The notes under the pieces: generated by a model
Database searches by the model: none
Seen by the model: the letters and a program-made list of their open reading frames with translations, nothing else
Told to the model about the DNA's origin: nothing
Assembly (NCBI GenBank): GCA_900542165.1
Contig: UQMM01000001.1
Span: forward strand, 62,001 to 126,000
DNA from: an uncultured Collinsella sp.
GTDB lineage: Bacteria; Actinomycetota; Coriobacteriia; Coriobacteriales; Coriobacteriaceae
Reading direction: 5' to 3'
DNA: 64,000 bases
Translations under genes and position numbers: made by a program
Shown here: positions 17,085 to 25,253 of the stretch, piece after piece
Position numbering within the stretch: position 1 is the stretch's first letter
How the letters are laid out: each line of letters opens with the position of its first letter

Positions 17085-17173
17085 GAAACAGATGCCAGTC
17101 CCCCACGGGCGAGCAGCACGGCGGCCCCCGCAAACCAGAAACGGCGCCGCTCCCGCGACGCCGTCATATTCCC

Positions 17174-17249
17174 TGGTGCCCCCGGGCGGATTCGAACCGT
17201 CGACACCCGCTTTAGGAGAGCGGTGCTCTATCCCCTGAGCTACGGAGGC
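17174..17249 (-). tRNA. tRNA-Arg(CCT), CCA encoded
   Basis: Minus strand 17249-17174 folds as a cloverleaf: acceptor GCCTCCG with CGGGGGC (one T-G pair), anticodon stem CCGCT/AGCGG with loop CTCCTAA (anticodon CCT), T arm containing GGTTCGAATCC, discriminator A and encoded CCA. Confidence 0.95.
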
Positions 17250-17410
17250 ATGTTGTACTAGTGTAGCAGATTTACCCCTTTGCCATGTAGCGCATGGCCA
17301 CTCATCGAGAAGGCTCTATAGCAAATAGTTTCCGAGGGCAATCCTCAATATCGGAAAGAATAACCCGGAATAACGCGAAATAATGGGACAAGCTTTCCCA
17401 ACTGGCCCTC

Positions 17411-17460
17411 AAAAGGAAAATGCATCCCGGAATGAGAACAAATTCCGGGATGCATTTTCC
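17411..17460 (-). terminator. Terminator of the manXYZ-manO operon
   Basis: Perfect 19-bp inverted repeat (17415-17433 with 17442-17460), 8-nt loop. Read on the minus strand it is followed by TTTT, about 20 bp after the manO stop. Confidence 0.85.
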
Positions 17461-17478
17461 GCCATCTATCGCCAACGA

Positions 17479-17877
17479 TTAGCTGTCTCTGTGGAAAAGG
17501 CTCTTGATGGCAGCGGGGATGCTCTTGGCGCCCTTGGTCGTTACGTCGATAAAATCGGGCGAACGCACGAGCTTATCCTCATCGACGTACTTACGGACCG
17601 CACGAAGCGTCTCTTTGTCATCGCGCGTCGTAAACGTAAAGTGGCCGTTATCCTTGGTAAAGATGGCAAAACGCGTGATCTTCTTGGTGCCGCGCAAAAC
17701 CTCGGCGGCAATATAGTCGACCTCGTCCCACGGGATTTGAATATAATCCTCGGGATTGCGCTCGTTATAGTACTCGAACGCCTTATTGCCCACCATCACG
17801 TTACCGTGGCTGGTAAGCCCCATCAGGCAGGTTGCCGGCGTTGCCAGATCGACCGTGCTGTTCTGAGATTGCGCCAT
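17479..17877 (-). CDS. manO: DUF956 protein ManO, mannose PTS operon accessory
   Basis: Small cytoplasmic protein (132 residues) of the DUF956 family, found at the end of mannose/glucose PTS operons in Gram-positive bacteria and linked to control of that operon. Family features: CLMGLTSHGNVMVGNKAFEYY near the start, IQIPWDEVDYIAAEV, and the RFAIFTKDNGHFTFTT strand pair. ATG at 17877 is preceded by a GAGG site; upstream in-frame codons include the ribosome site itself. It follows manZ after 120 bp and precedes a strong terminator. Confidence 0.85.
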   Translation of the reverse strand: MAQSQNSTVDLATPATCLMGLTSHGNVMVGNKAFEYYNERNPEDYIQIPWDEVDYIAAEVLRGTKKITRFAIFTKDNGHFTFTTRDDKETLRAVRKYVDEDKLVRSPDFIDVTTKGAKSIPAAIKSLFHRDS

Positions 17878-17997
17878 ACGCGCCTCGCCCTCCAATTAAA
17901 ACAATCGGACCGCATCCAGTGTACCCACCGGGTGCGGTCCGTTTCAATGGCTCAAAAGCCCTTGCCTAGCAATTCTCGGTCTTAAGCCGAAACGTGC

Positions 17998-18918
17998 TTA
18001 CATGAAGCCGCAGACGCGACCGATGATGCCGATGGCGAAGAGAGCCAGGATGATGACGATCGGGCTGACCTTCTTCTTGAGGAGCTTGCAGACCAGCAGG
18101 GTCAGGCACACGGCGGCAAGGCCGGGGATGAGCTGATCGAGGTTGGCCTGAAGCGTGGTGACCTTCACCTGATCAAGGGCGTTAGCACCGATGGAGTTAT
18201 ACATCGTCAGTGCTTCCTTGACACCCTCAGAACCGGAGGGCAGGTTAGCCCAGTCGATAAAGGCGCCAGCAGACTGCGTGACCTTGGAGACGACCGGGGT
18301 GAAGGAGATGGACACCCAGCGCTCGACCAGGGCGCCGATGATGAACATACCCAGGATGGAAGCACCCTCGGTGACCTTGCCCATCAGACCGCCGGAGAGG
18401 TCCTTGGCGATGGAGGAGCCGACCTTGTAGCCAAACTCCTGCGTGTACCACAGGAAGGCGTAACGGATGATGTTCCACGCGAAGAAGAACAGCAGCGGAC
18501 CGGCGATGCTGCCGGACAGGGCCAGGGAAGCGCCCAGAGCACCCAGAATCGGGCGAAGGGTGAACCAGAAGGCGGGGTCGCCGACACCGGCGAGCGGGCC
18601 CATCATACCGACCTTGACGCCCTGAATGGCGACGTCGTCAATCGGGGCACCGTTGGCGCGCTCCTCCTCGAGAGCGAGGGTAACGCCAATGACGGGGGCG
18701 GAAACATAGGGGTGGGTGTTATAGAACTCCAGGTGGCGCTTAAGAGCGGCAATCTGGTCATCCTTGCTGGTGTAGAGCTTCTTGATCGCAGGGATCATTG
18801 CGAAGCACCAGCCGCCGTTCTGCATACGCTCGTAGTTCCACGAGCCCTGAAGGAACTGATGACGGAAGCAAACCTTCTTGCGGTCAGCCTTGGTGAGCTG
18901 AATCTTGTTCTCTGCCAT
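17998..18918 (-). CDS. manZ: PTS EIID, general mannose/glucose system
   Basis: Membrane channel subunit, 306 residues. QLTKADRKKVCFRHQFLQGSWNYERMQNGG is the conserved EIID N-terminus (here split for brevity: KKVCFRHQFLQGSWNYERM). VGMMGPLAGVGDPAFWFT is the family signature, followed by several helices ending IIGRVCGFM. ATG at 18918 was preferred to a GTG nine bases earlier because GGAGGGG is correctly spaced only for the ATG. Sixteen bases after manY; the same operon as manX. Confidence 0.95.
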   Translation of the reverse strand: MAENKIQLTKADRKKVCFRHQFLQGSWNYERMQNGGWCFAMIPAIKKLYTSKDDQIAALKRHLEFYNTHPYVSAPVIGVTLALEEERANGAPIDDVAIQGVKVGMMGPLAGVGDPAFWFTLRPILGALGASLALSGSIAGPLLFFFAWNIIRYAFLWYTQEFGYKVGSSIAKDLSGGLMGKVTEGASILGMFIIGALVERWVSISFTPVVSKVTQSAGAFIDWANLPSGSEGVKEALTMYNSIGANALDQVKVTTLQANLDQLIPGLAAVCLTLLVCKLLKKKVSPIVIILALFAIGIIGRVCGFM

Positions 18919-18934
18919 ATGTATCACTCCCCTC

Positions 18935-19753
18935 CTACTCGTAATCGTTCAGAATGTCGCCGAGCGGGTCGCCGGAGCCACCGCCCATGCCGCCACCCTG
19001 CTTGGCCAGATCCTTAAGGCCAAGGTAGATGAGGGCAAGGGAGATGCCGATGAGGCCAAGGGCGATCAGCGTGAGCTGAGGGATGGCAGCAAGGACAAAG
19101 CCGAGGATGAAGAACGGCCAGGTCTCCTTGGTGGCCATCATGTTGATGACCATGGCGTAACCGACGGAAGCGACCATGCCGCCGCCGACAGCCATGCCGC
19201 CGGACAGCCAGTCGGGCATAGCGTTAAGCGCGTTGGTAACGGCCTCGGCCGGGATGATGCACAGAAGTACTGCCGGGATGGCGATACGAAGGCCCTGCAT
19301 GAGGATGGCAGCGTACTGCCAGCGCTCGATGCCGGAGAAGTCGCCCTTCTCGGCGCAACCGTCCATGGCGTGAGCGATAGCGGTAGCAATGGTACGGCAG
19401 ATCATGGTCAGGAACAGACCAGCGACCGACAGCGGGACGGCGACGGCGATGGCCGCGGTAACAGCCTTGGCCGAATCAGTGGCGCCGCCGTTGAGGGCGA
19501 GCACCATGATGATCGAAGAAGCGACCGAGGCCAGAGCGGCGTCAGGCGCGACGGCGGCGCCGACGTTAGCCCAGCCAAGGGCCATCATCTGGAGCGAACC
19601 GCCCAGGAGGATGCCCTCCTGAAGGTGACCGGTTACGAGACCGATAAGCGTGCATGCCACGAGCGGCTGATGGAACTGGAACTCATCCAGAATGCCTTCC
19701 ATACCGGCAAGCAACGCGACAATCGCAACAAGCAGAATAGTGATTGCAGACAT
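18935..19753 (-). CDS. manY: PTS EIIC, general mannose/glucose system
   Basis: Polytopic membrane permease of 272 residues. Motifs: MEGILDEFQFHQPLVACTLI near the start, the ILLGGSLQMMALGWANVGAA loop that contacts sugar, and hydrophobic helices to a Gly-rich cytoplasmic tail (GGGMGGGSGDPLGD). AAAGGAGG precedes the ATG. Between manX and manZ with gaps of 18 and 16 bp. Confidence 0.95.
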   Translation of the reverse strand: MSAITILLVAIVALLAGMEGILDEFQFHQPLVACTLIGLVTGHLQEGILLGGSLQMMALGWANVGAAVAPDAALASVASSIIMVLALNGGATDSAKAVTAAIAVAVPLSVAGLFLTMICRTIATAIAHAMDGCAEKGDFSGIERWQYAAILMQGLRIAIPAVLLCIIPAEAVTNALNAMPDWLSGGMAVGGGMVASVGYAMVINMMATKETWPFFILGFVLAAIPQLTLIALGLIGISLALIYLGLKDLAKQGGGMGGGSGDPLGDILNDYE

Positions 19754-19771
19754 GTATCGGACCCTCCTTTA

Positions 19772-20761
19772 CTATGCTTGAGCGGCCAGTTCGGCCTTAG
19801 CTTTCTTCAACATGGCGTCGAGATCCTCGGAAGCATCCGAAGGAACCTTGCGGACCTCGAACTTGACGCCCTTGGCCTTGAGGGCCTCGAGGGTCTTAAC
19901 GTCGTCATCGCCCATAGCGACGGCGTTGGTGACGACGACCTTGCCCTTGGAGTGAGCCATGGAACCGATGTTGACTTCCTTGATGTCGACGCCGGCCTCG
20001 ATGGCCTTGAGCAGATCCTGCGGGTTCTCGAAGAGCAGCATGGCCTTGGTGTCACCAAAGCGCGTGTCCTTGACGACCTCGGCCATCTTCTTGATGGGCA
20101 CGACGTTGGCATGGACTCCCGGAGGGGCAGCCTGCTCGATCATGGTCTTGCGGAGCTCGTCGTGAGCAACGCCGTCGGAAACCACGATGATGCGGTTGGG
20201 GTTGATCTGCTTGGTCCACGTGGTGGCCACCTGACCATGAAGCAGACGGGTGTCGATACGGACGTGGGCGATCTTGATGTGCCCATCGCCGATGACCGTT
20301 CCCGGAGGGATGGCACCTGCAGGAGCAGCGGCGGCCGCAGCCGGCTTCTTCTCCTCGGGCTCCAGAGACTCGGGCTTGACGCGCACGCCAGCCTTAGCCT
20401 CAGTCACGAGATGTTTTGCGATCGCATGTGCAGTGTTCTTTGCGTCAAAGCGCTGCGAATATGCCTCGATGAGCATAGGCAGGTTGACACCGGTGACGAT
20501 AGCCCAGGAATCGTGGCCCTCGATGAGCCCGCTGATCTGGTTGAACGGCGTGCCGCCCCACAGATCAACGAGGAAGAGCACCTGCTCCTGGTCCTCGAAG
20601 GAAGCGACTGCTTCCTCGACCTTGGCACGGAAATCGTCGGGGCCCATGCTCGGCTCGAGCGAGACCACGGCAACAGACGGCTGATCGCCAAAGACCATCG
20701 AGCCCGTCTGCTTGATTCCAGCTGCCAAGTCCCCGTGGCTAGCAAGAACAATACTTACCAT
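19772..20761 (-). CDS. manX: PTS EIIAB fusion, general mannose/glucose system
   Basis: Cytoplasmic phosphotransfer protein of 329 residues. EIIA domain (about 1-125) with phospho-His in IVLASHGDLAAG and the DLWGGTPFNQ motif. A charged/alanine-rich linker (EPEEKKPAAAAAAPAG) follows, then EIIB (about 165-329) with phospho-His in RIDTRLLHGQVATTW. The ATG at 20761 has AGGAGG seven bases upstream; the GTG just before it is the less likely start. First gene of manXYZ-manO, preceded by a long AT-rich promoter region. Confidence 0.95.
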   Translation of the reverse strand: MVSIVLASHGDLAAGIKQTGSMVFGDQPSVAVVSLEPSMGPDDFRAKVEEAVASFEDQEQVLFLVDLWGGTPFNQISGLIEGHDSWAIVTGVNLPMLIEAYSQRFDAKNTAHAIAKHLVTEAKAGVRVKPESLEPEEKKPAAAAAAPAGAIPPGTVIGDGHIKIAHVRIDTRLLHGQVATTWTKQINPNRIIVVSDGVAHDELRKTMIEQAAPPGVHANVVPIKKMAEVVKDTRFGDTKAMLLFENPQDLLKAIEAGVDIKEVNIGSMAHSKGKVVVTNAVAMGDDDVKTLEALKAKGVKFEVRKVPSDASEDLDAMLKKAKAELAAQA

Positions 20762-20764
20762 CAC

Positions 20765-21098
20765 ATAACCTCCTTTTTGTCTACGTATTTCCTACACGAC
20801 ATGAAAGGAGTATACCTGTTTGGATTGTGGAATTATAGCTAAATTCGCAAATGGTTGGTTTATTTGTTTAAACGTCTAAGTTTGTTACAAATTGATTACG
20901 TTGCCGGTTTACAGCTTATTGCCTGCTAAAACGTGATTTGCTGATTGCTTTCAAAGACATATAAAGGTGCACTGTTCGTTAAGACCTCTTTTAGGTTGAT
21001 CCCAATGCGTCTGCGTGCCACCATTTTGTTTAAACAGACATGACTTGACTAACCGAAGCAAATATGTTTAGAACTCTAGCCCATGTAGTCATTGGATG
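20765..21098 (-). promoter_or_regulatory. manX promoter region with repeated GTTTAAAC sites
   Basis: AT-rich 330-bp gap. Minus-strand TATAAT at 20837-20832 is a strong -10; no good -35 lies 17 bp upstream, which suggests activator dependence. TTTGTTTAAAC occurs twice (20863-20873 and 21025-21035). The nearer copy is centred about 35 bp upstream of the -10. GTTTAAAC is an 8-bp palindrome, unusual in this GC-rich sequence. Confidence 0.5.
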
Positions 21099-21527
21099 TT
21101 AGGCGATGTGGAGAGGGTTGGCGCCGTCGACGGCGTCGACGGCGTCGGAGGGGTCATCGGGAACAGTGTCTGCCGGGTCCTCGTCGGGGGTCTCGATCTG
21201 TTTGATCATGACCTCTTGGCCCTGCAGCAGGTATGTCTCGCCGCTACCGCAATGGGGGCAGGTCTTGCCGTGCTCGACCGTCGCGTAGTCGCGGCCGCAC
21301 GCCTCGCAATGTGTCACGGCCTCAACGGGCTCCACGATAAGCTCCGCGCCCTGCGCGATAGGCTTTTTATCTGCTGCCCAGCGCCAAGCGTCGAGCAGCA
21401 AGTCGGGAACGACGCCCGAGACCTCGCCCAGCAGCAGCGTGACGCTCGAGACGCGACGCACGCCATTGGCGCGCGCCACGTTCTCGACATCGCGAATAAT
21501 GTGATAGACGATTCCGAGCTCGTGCAC
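21099..21527 (-). CDS. hypA: HypA, nickel insertion protein for [NiFe]-hydrogenase
   Basis: Delivers nickel to the hydrogenase large subunit. The invariant N-terminal Met-His-Glu (MHELGIV) is the Ni site. The zinc domain is HCEACGRDY...CPHCGSGE, two CxxC pairs. The core is about 115 residues and a Pro/Asp-rich tail (ETPDEDPADTVPDDPSDAVDAVDGA, shortened here to its character) extends it to 142. GTG start at 21527 with GGAGG upstream. It is 31 bp behind the Fe-S flavoprotein and far from hypF-hypC-hypD-hypE at 49-54 kb. Confidence 0.9.
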   Translation of the reverse strand: MHELGIVYHIIRDVENVARANGVRRVSSVTLLLGEVSGVVPDLLLDAWRWAADKKPIAQGAELIVEPVEAVTHCEACGRDYATVEHGKTCPHCGSGETYLLQGQEVMIKQIETPDEDPADTVPDDPSDAVDAVDGANPLHIA

Positions 21528-21558
21528 TTTTTTCCTCCGCCGTTCCCGTTATGACTAC

Positions 21559-24336
21559 TTACTTGCGACCGAACTTAATCTTGATGGCGCGCTTGAGCGC
21601 ATACTTGCCGAGGCTTGGGAGCTTTTGCTCGTATTTGACCATCGTGGAGCACTCGGGGCGATCGCGATCCAGGTGGATGGCATCGAACGCGCACTTGGTG
21701 GTGCACAGACCGCAGCCGATGCACTTGTTGGGGTCGACGATCGAGGCACCGCAACCCAGGCAGCGGGCGGTCTCGGCGCGCACCTGCTCTTCGGTAAAGG
21801 TCTCGACGTACTCGCTAAAGGGCGCGGCCTTCTCGCGCTCGCGGTCGACATGCGCCATCTCGCGGCTCGCGTTGTCGTAGCCCTCGAGCACAACGTCGTC
21901 GCGATCGAGCGCGGTGTAGTGGCGCTGGTTGCGGCCGATGGTGAGCGTGGAGCCCGGCTGTACAAAGCGATGGATGGACACAGCGGCCTCGTGACCGGCG
22001 GCGATAGCGTCGATGGCAAAGCTCGGACCGGTGTAGACGTCGCCGCCCACAAAGATGTCGGGCTCAGCGGTCTGATAGGTCTGGGGGTCGGCAAGGGCGC
22101 CCTGGCCACGGCCGAGCTCCACCTTGGAGCCAGCCAGCAGGTCGCCCCACACAATGGACTGGCCAATCGACATGACGACACGGTCGGCATCGACACGGCG
22201 CAGATCGTTCTCGTCGTACTCGGGCGCAAAACGGCCCTCGTCGTCAAAGACACGCGTGCAGCGCTTGAAGGTGATACCGCACACACGACCGGCCTCGTCC
22301 AGGTGAATCTCCTTGGGGCCCCAGCCGCAGCTGATGTGAGCGCCGTCCTCAACGGCCTCGCGACGCTCCTCCTCGCTGGCGGGCATCTGCGCCTCGCTCT
22401 CCAGGCAGAACATCTCAACGTGCTCGGAACCCAGACGGCAGGCGTTGCGGGCAACGTCGATGGCCACGTTGCCGCCGCCCACCACAATGGTGCGGCCGGA
22501 CAGGGTATCGATCTTGCCGCTGTTAACCTCGCGAAGGAAGTCGACGGCCACGGTCACGTCCTCGGCATCCTCACCCGGAATGCCGGCAAGGCGGCCGCCC
22601 TGGCAGCCAATGGCAACGTAGAAGGCCTTGAAGCCCTGCGCGCGCAGCTCGTCGAGCGTCACGTCTCGACCGACTTCCACGCCATAGCGGAACTCGGCAC
22701 CCATCAGGCGAATGACCTCGACCTCGGCCTCAATGACGTCCTTCTGCAGCTTAAAGCTGGGAATGCCGTAGGTGAGCATGCCGCCCGGGCGCTCGTTCTT
22801 CTCGAACACGACGGGCTTGTAGCCCTTCTCGGCCAGGTAGAAAGCGCAGGACAGGCCGGCCGGACCGGCACCGATGATGGCAATCTTCTGATCGAAGCCG
22901 CCGGCACGCGTCGGGGTCACCACAGGTGGGACATAGCGGGTCGCGGCATCCAGATCGCGCTGGGCGATAAACTTCTTGACCTCGTCGATAGCCACGGCGG
23001 CGTCCACACGGCCGCGGGTGCAGGCATCCTCGCAGCGGCGGTTGCACACACGGCCGCAGATAGCGGGCAGCGGGTTCTCGCGCTTAATGAGTGCTAGGGC
23101 CTCGTCATAGCGACCCTGAGCCGCGAGCTTCAAATAGCCCTGAACGGCAACGTGCGCGGGGCAGGCCGTCTTGCAGGGAGCGGTGCCGGACTCATGCGTC
23201 TCGATGCGGTTGTCGTTGCGGTAGTTGGGCGACCACTTGGTGTGGTCCCACTTGGTGGCGTCGGGCAGCTCCTGGCGCGGATACTCGGGCACCTGTCCGC
23301 CGGCCTTTTTGCTGCAGAGCTTCTGGCCGAGCTTGGCGGCGCCGGCCGGGCACACCTCAACGCAGCGACCGCAGGCCACGCACTTGTCCTTCTCGACCTT
23401 GGCGACATAGGCCGAGCGCGACAGGTTGGGCGTGTTGAACAGCTGAGAGGTGCGCAGGGCGTAGCACACGTTGACGTTGCAGTTGCAGATAGCGAAGATC
23501 TTGTTCTCGCCGTCGATATTGGTGATCTGGTGCACAAAGCCGTTGTCCTCGGCCTGGCGCAGGATGTCGTAGACCTCGTCGCGCGTCACGTAATGGCCGC
23601 GGTCGGTCTCAACCACATAGTCGGCCATATCGCCCACGGCAATGCACCAGTCGGCGGGGTCGTCGGCGCAGCCCTCACCCATCACGCGACGGCTCGCGCG
23701 GCAGCTGCAGGTGCTGGCGGCATATTTGCCATCGTATTTGTCGAGCCAATGCTCGATATGCTCGATCGGCACCGAGGTGCTCGCGGCGTCGATAGCCTTC
23801 TCGACCGGAATGACATGCATGCCGATGCCGGCACCACCGGGCGGCACCATCGGCGTGGCCTTGGACAGCGGTCCCTTGGACGCCTGCTCAAAGAACTTGG
23901 CATAGACCGGGTGCTCCTCGAGCTGGCTCACGCGCATGTTGAGGAACTCGGCGGAACCCGGCACCAGCATGGGCAGCACCCACTGCTTGGCGCGCTCGGG
24001 GTTTTCCCAGTTGTACTCGAGCAGACCCGTGTAGCTCATGTCGTCGAGCATCTTCTCGATATCGGCTTCGGGCATGCCGGTGAGCTTGACCATCTCGAGC
24101 AGCGTATAGGGACGGCGCATCTTCATCTTGCAGAGCACTTCGGCCTGCTCGTCGGTTGCAGCCTCGGCAAACGACCAGTACTCGTAGCCCAGCAGCTCGT
24201 CGCGATGCAGGAGACGGTTGGTGCAATGCTCGCACAGCTTGACGATTGCCTCTCGCGGATGCTCCGGCAGCGGCGGCACGAACTCCGAACCGATATCGGG
24301 CTCGGTGTAGCTAATTCCCGGTCCGTTGAGAATCAT
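21559..24336 (-). CDS. Fe-S flavoprotein oxidoreductase, GltD-like with extra ferredoxin domains
   Basis: Cytoplasmic electron-transfer protein of 925 residues. The N-terminal about 330 residues hold CEHC and CSCR cysteine motifs plus NCNVNVC. A 4Fe-4S site CVACGRCVEVCPAG lies near 345. A GltD-type Fe-S entry domain follows (CKTACPAH; CGRVCNRRCEDAC). The FAD/NAD(P)-binding half has IAIIGAGPAGLSCAFYLAEKG, ERPGGMLTYGIP and VVVGGGNVAIDVARNA-type motifs. A C-terminal CIGCGLCTTKCAFDAI cluster closes it. ATG at 24336 has AGAAGGG upstream; a 14-codon extension is not supported. Related proteins pass electrons between NAD(P)H and ferredoxin or a partner enzyme; the partner is not identified. Co-directional with hypA. 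Confidence 0.8.
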   Translation of the reverse strand: MILNGPGISYTEPDIGSEFVPPLPEHPREAIVKLCEHCTNRLLHRDELLGYEYWSFAEAATDEQAEVLCKMKMRRPYTLLEMVKLTGMPEADIEKMLDDMSYTGLLEYNWENPERAKQWVLPMLVPGSAEFLNMRVSQLEEHPVYAKFFEQASKGPLSKATPMVPPGGAGIGMHVIPVEKAIDAASTSVPIEHIEHWLDKYDGKYAASTCSCRASRRVMGEGCADDPADWCIAVGDMADYVVETDRGHYVTRDEVYDILRQAEDNGFVHQITNIDGENKIFAICNCNVNVCYALRTSQLFNTPNLSRSAYVAKVEKDKCVACGRCVEVCPAGAAKLGQKLCSKKAGGQVPEYPRQELPDATKWDHTKWSPNYRNDNRIETHESGTAPCKTACPAHVAVQGYLKLAAQGRYDEALALIKRENPLPAICGRVCNRRCEDACTRGRVDAAVAIDEVKKFIAQRDLDAATRYVPPVVTPTRAGGFDQKIAIIGAGPAGLSCAFYLAEKGYKPVVFEKNERPGGMLTYGIPSFKLQKDVIEAEVEVIRLMGAEFRYGVEVGRDVTLDELRAQGFKAFYVAIGCQGGRLAGIPGEDAEDVTVAVDFLREVNSGKIDTLSGRTIVVGGGNVAIDVARNACRLGSEHVEMFCLESEAQMPASEEERREAVEDGAHISCGWGPKEIHLDEAGRVCGITFKRCTRVFDDEGRFAPEYDENDLRRVDADRVVMSIGQSIVWGDLLAGSKVELGRGQGALADPQTYQTAEPDIFVGGDVYTGPSFAIDAIAAGHEAAVSIHRFVQPGSTLTIGRNQRHYTALDRDDVVLEGYDNASREMAHVDREREKAAPFSEYVETFTEEQVRAETARCLGCGASIVDPNKCIGCGLCTTKCAFDAIHLDRDRPECSTMVKYEQKLPSLGKYALKRAIKIKFGRK

Positions 24337-24430
24337 GGTTGTCCCTTCTCTTGCCGCAGCCCGGCGAGACCGCGGCACCCCTCTTTTTTTTGCAGGCCGG
24401 GCATGCCCCCATGCCGTTCACCCGCCATTG

Positions 24431-24468
24431 TTGACATTGTGTCAAAAATAGTATTGACGAACCGTCAA
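24431..24468. promoter_or_regulatory. Two 15-bp palindromic operators between divergent genes
   Basis: TTGACA-TTG-TGTCAA (24431-24445) and TTGACG-AAC-CGTCAA (24454-24468) are perfect 6+3+6 palindromes, 23 bp centre to centre. They lie between the flavoprotein and the TetR regulator, the expected site for autoregulation and control of the divergent operon. Confidence 0.7.
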
Positions 24469-24527
24469 CAATATTCAAGACTGTTAGGCGAACGGTCAGG
24501 CAAAAGAGGATGAAAGGCGGCAAAAAC

Positions 24528-25190
24528 ATGGGCAACAACACAGCAGATACCTCTGTGGTCGATGCCGTTCCCGCATCCGATAGCGCGGCAAAGCGCCTGA
24601 CGGGCGACGAACGCCGTCGCGAGATCCTCGATGCCGTACGTACCGTAAGCTCCGAGCTGGGCGTGTCCCACCTATCGGTATCGGCCGTGACCAAGCGAGC
24701 CGGCTGCACGCGTTCATTGTTCTACCACTACTTTGCCGATATGGACGCCGCCGTCACCGCCGTCATGGACGAGGCGATCGACGGCTTTATCTCCGAACTC
24801 GAGCAGTGGAACGCCGGCCGCACCGTCGGCGATATCGAGGGCGCGCTCGACACCGTCGCCCCGCTCTTTAAGCGTCTGGTCGCCAGCGGCCGCGAACTGC
24901 CGAGTACGCTCACCTCAAGCAGCGGCGCGCTCTACGGCGGCTTTTTGCACAACGTGGTTCAGCGCGTGGCGCAGTATATCTGCGACACCACCGTGGTGGA
25001 CTTTGTCGCCCATCATGAGCTACGCATCGACCATGTCTACGAGACGTTCTACACCCTCATCATGGGGTTGTTGATGTATATCCGCACGCACCCCGATGTG
25101 CCCGACGAGACAGTCAAGGAAATCATCGCCTCGACACTCCACATCGAGGGCTACACCGCCAAGTATCCGGAGCGCAAGCCCCAGAACTGA
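24528..25190 (+). CDS. TetR-family regulator
   Basis: 220 residues. N-terminal helix-turn-helix at about 25-75: GDERRREILDAVRTVSSELG, then LSVSAVTKRAGCTRSLFYHYFADM, the TetR recognition helix. The C-terminal all-helical ligand domain ends MYIRTHPDVPDETVKEIIAST. ATG at 24528 with AAAGGCGG seven bases before it; an ATG at 24510 is too close to the GAGG site. Divergent from the flavoprotein/hypA pair and 63 bp upstream of a polytopic membrane protein, so it probably controls one or both through the palindromes at 24431-24468. Confidence 0.85.
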   Translation: MGNNTADTSVVDAVPASDSAAKRLTGDERRREILDAVRTVSSELGVSHLSVSAVTKRAGCTRSLFYHYFADMDAAVTAVMDEAIDGFISELEQWNAGRTVGDIEGALDTVAPLFKRLVASGRELPSTLTSSSGALYGGFLHNVVQRVAQYICDTTVVDFVAHHELRIDHVYETFYTLIMGLLMYIRTHPDVPDETVKEIIASTLHIEGYTAKYPERKPQN

Positions 25191-25253
25191 CGACATTTGG
25201 CCAAACTGCCCGCGATCAGAAGAGGGGCCGCGGGCGTGTGAAAGGAGAGCAGC

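Noticed and set aside
18905..20842. 645-codon frame opposite manXYZ
   Set aside because: The minus strand encodes EIIAB, EIIC and EIID with all active-site motifs; this frame has none.
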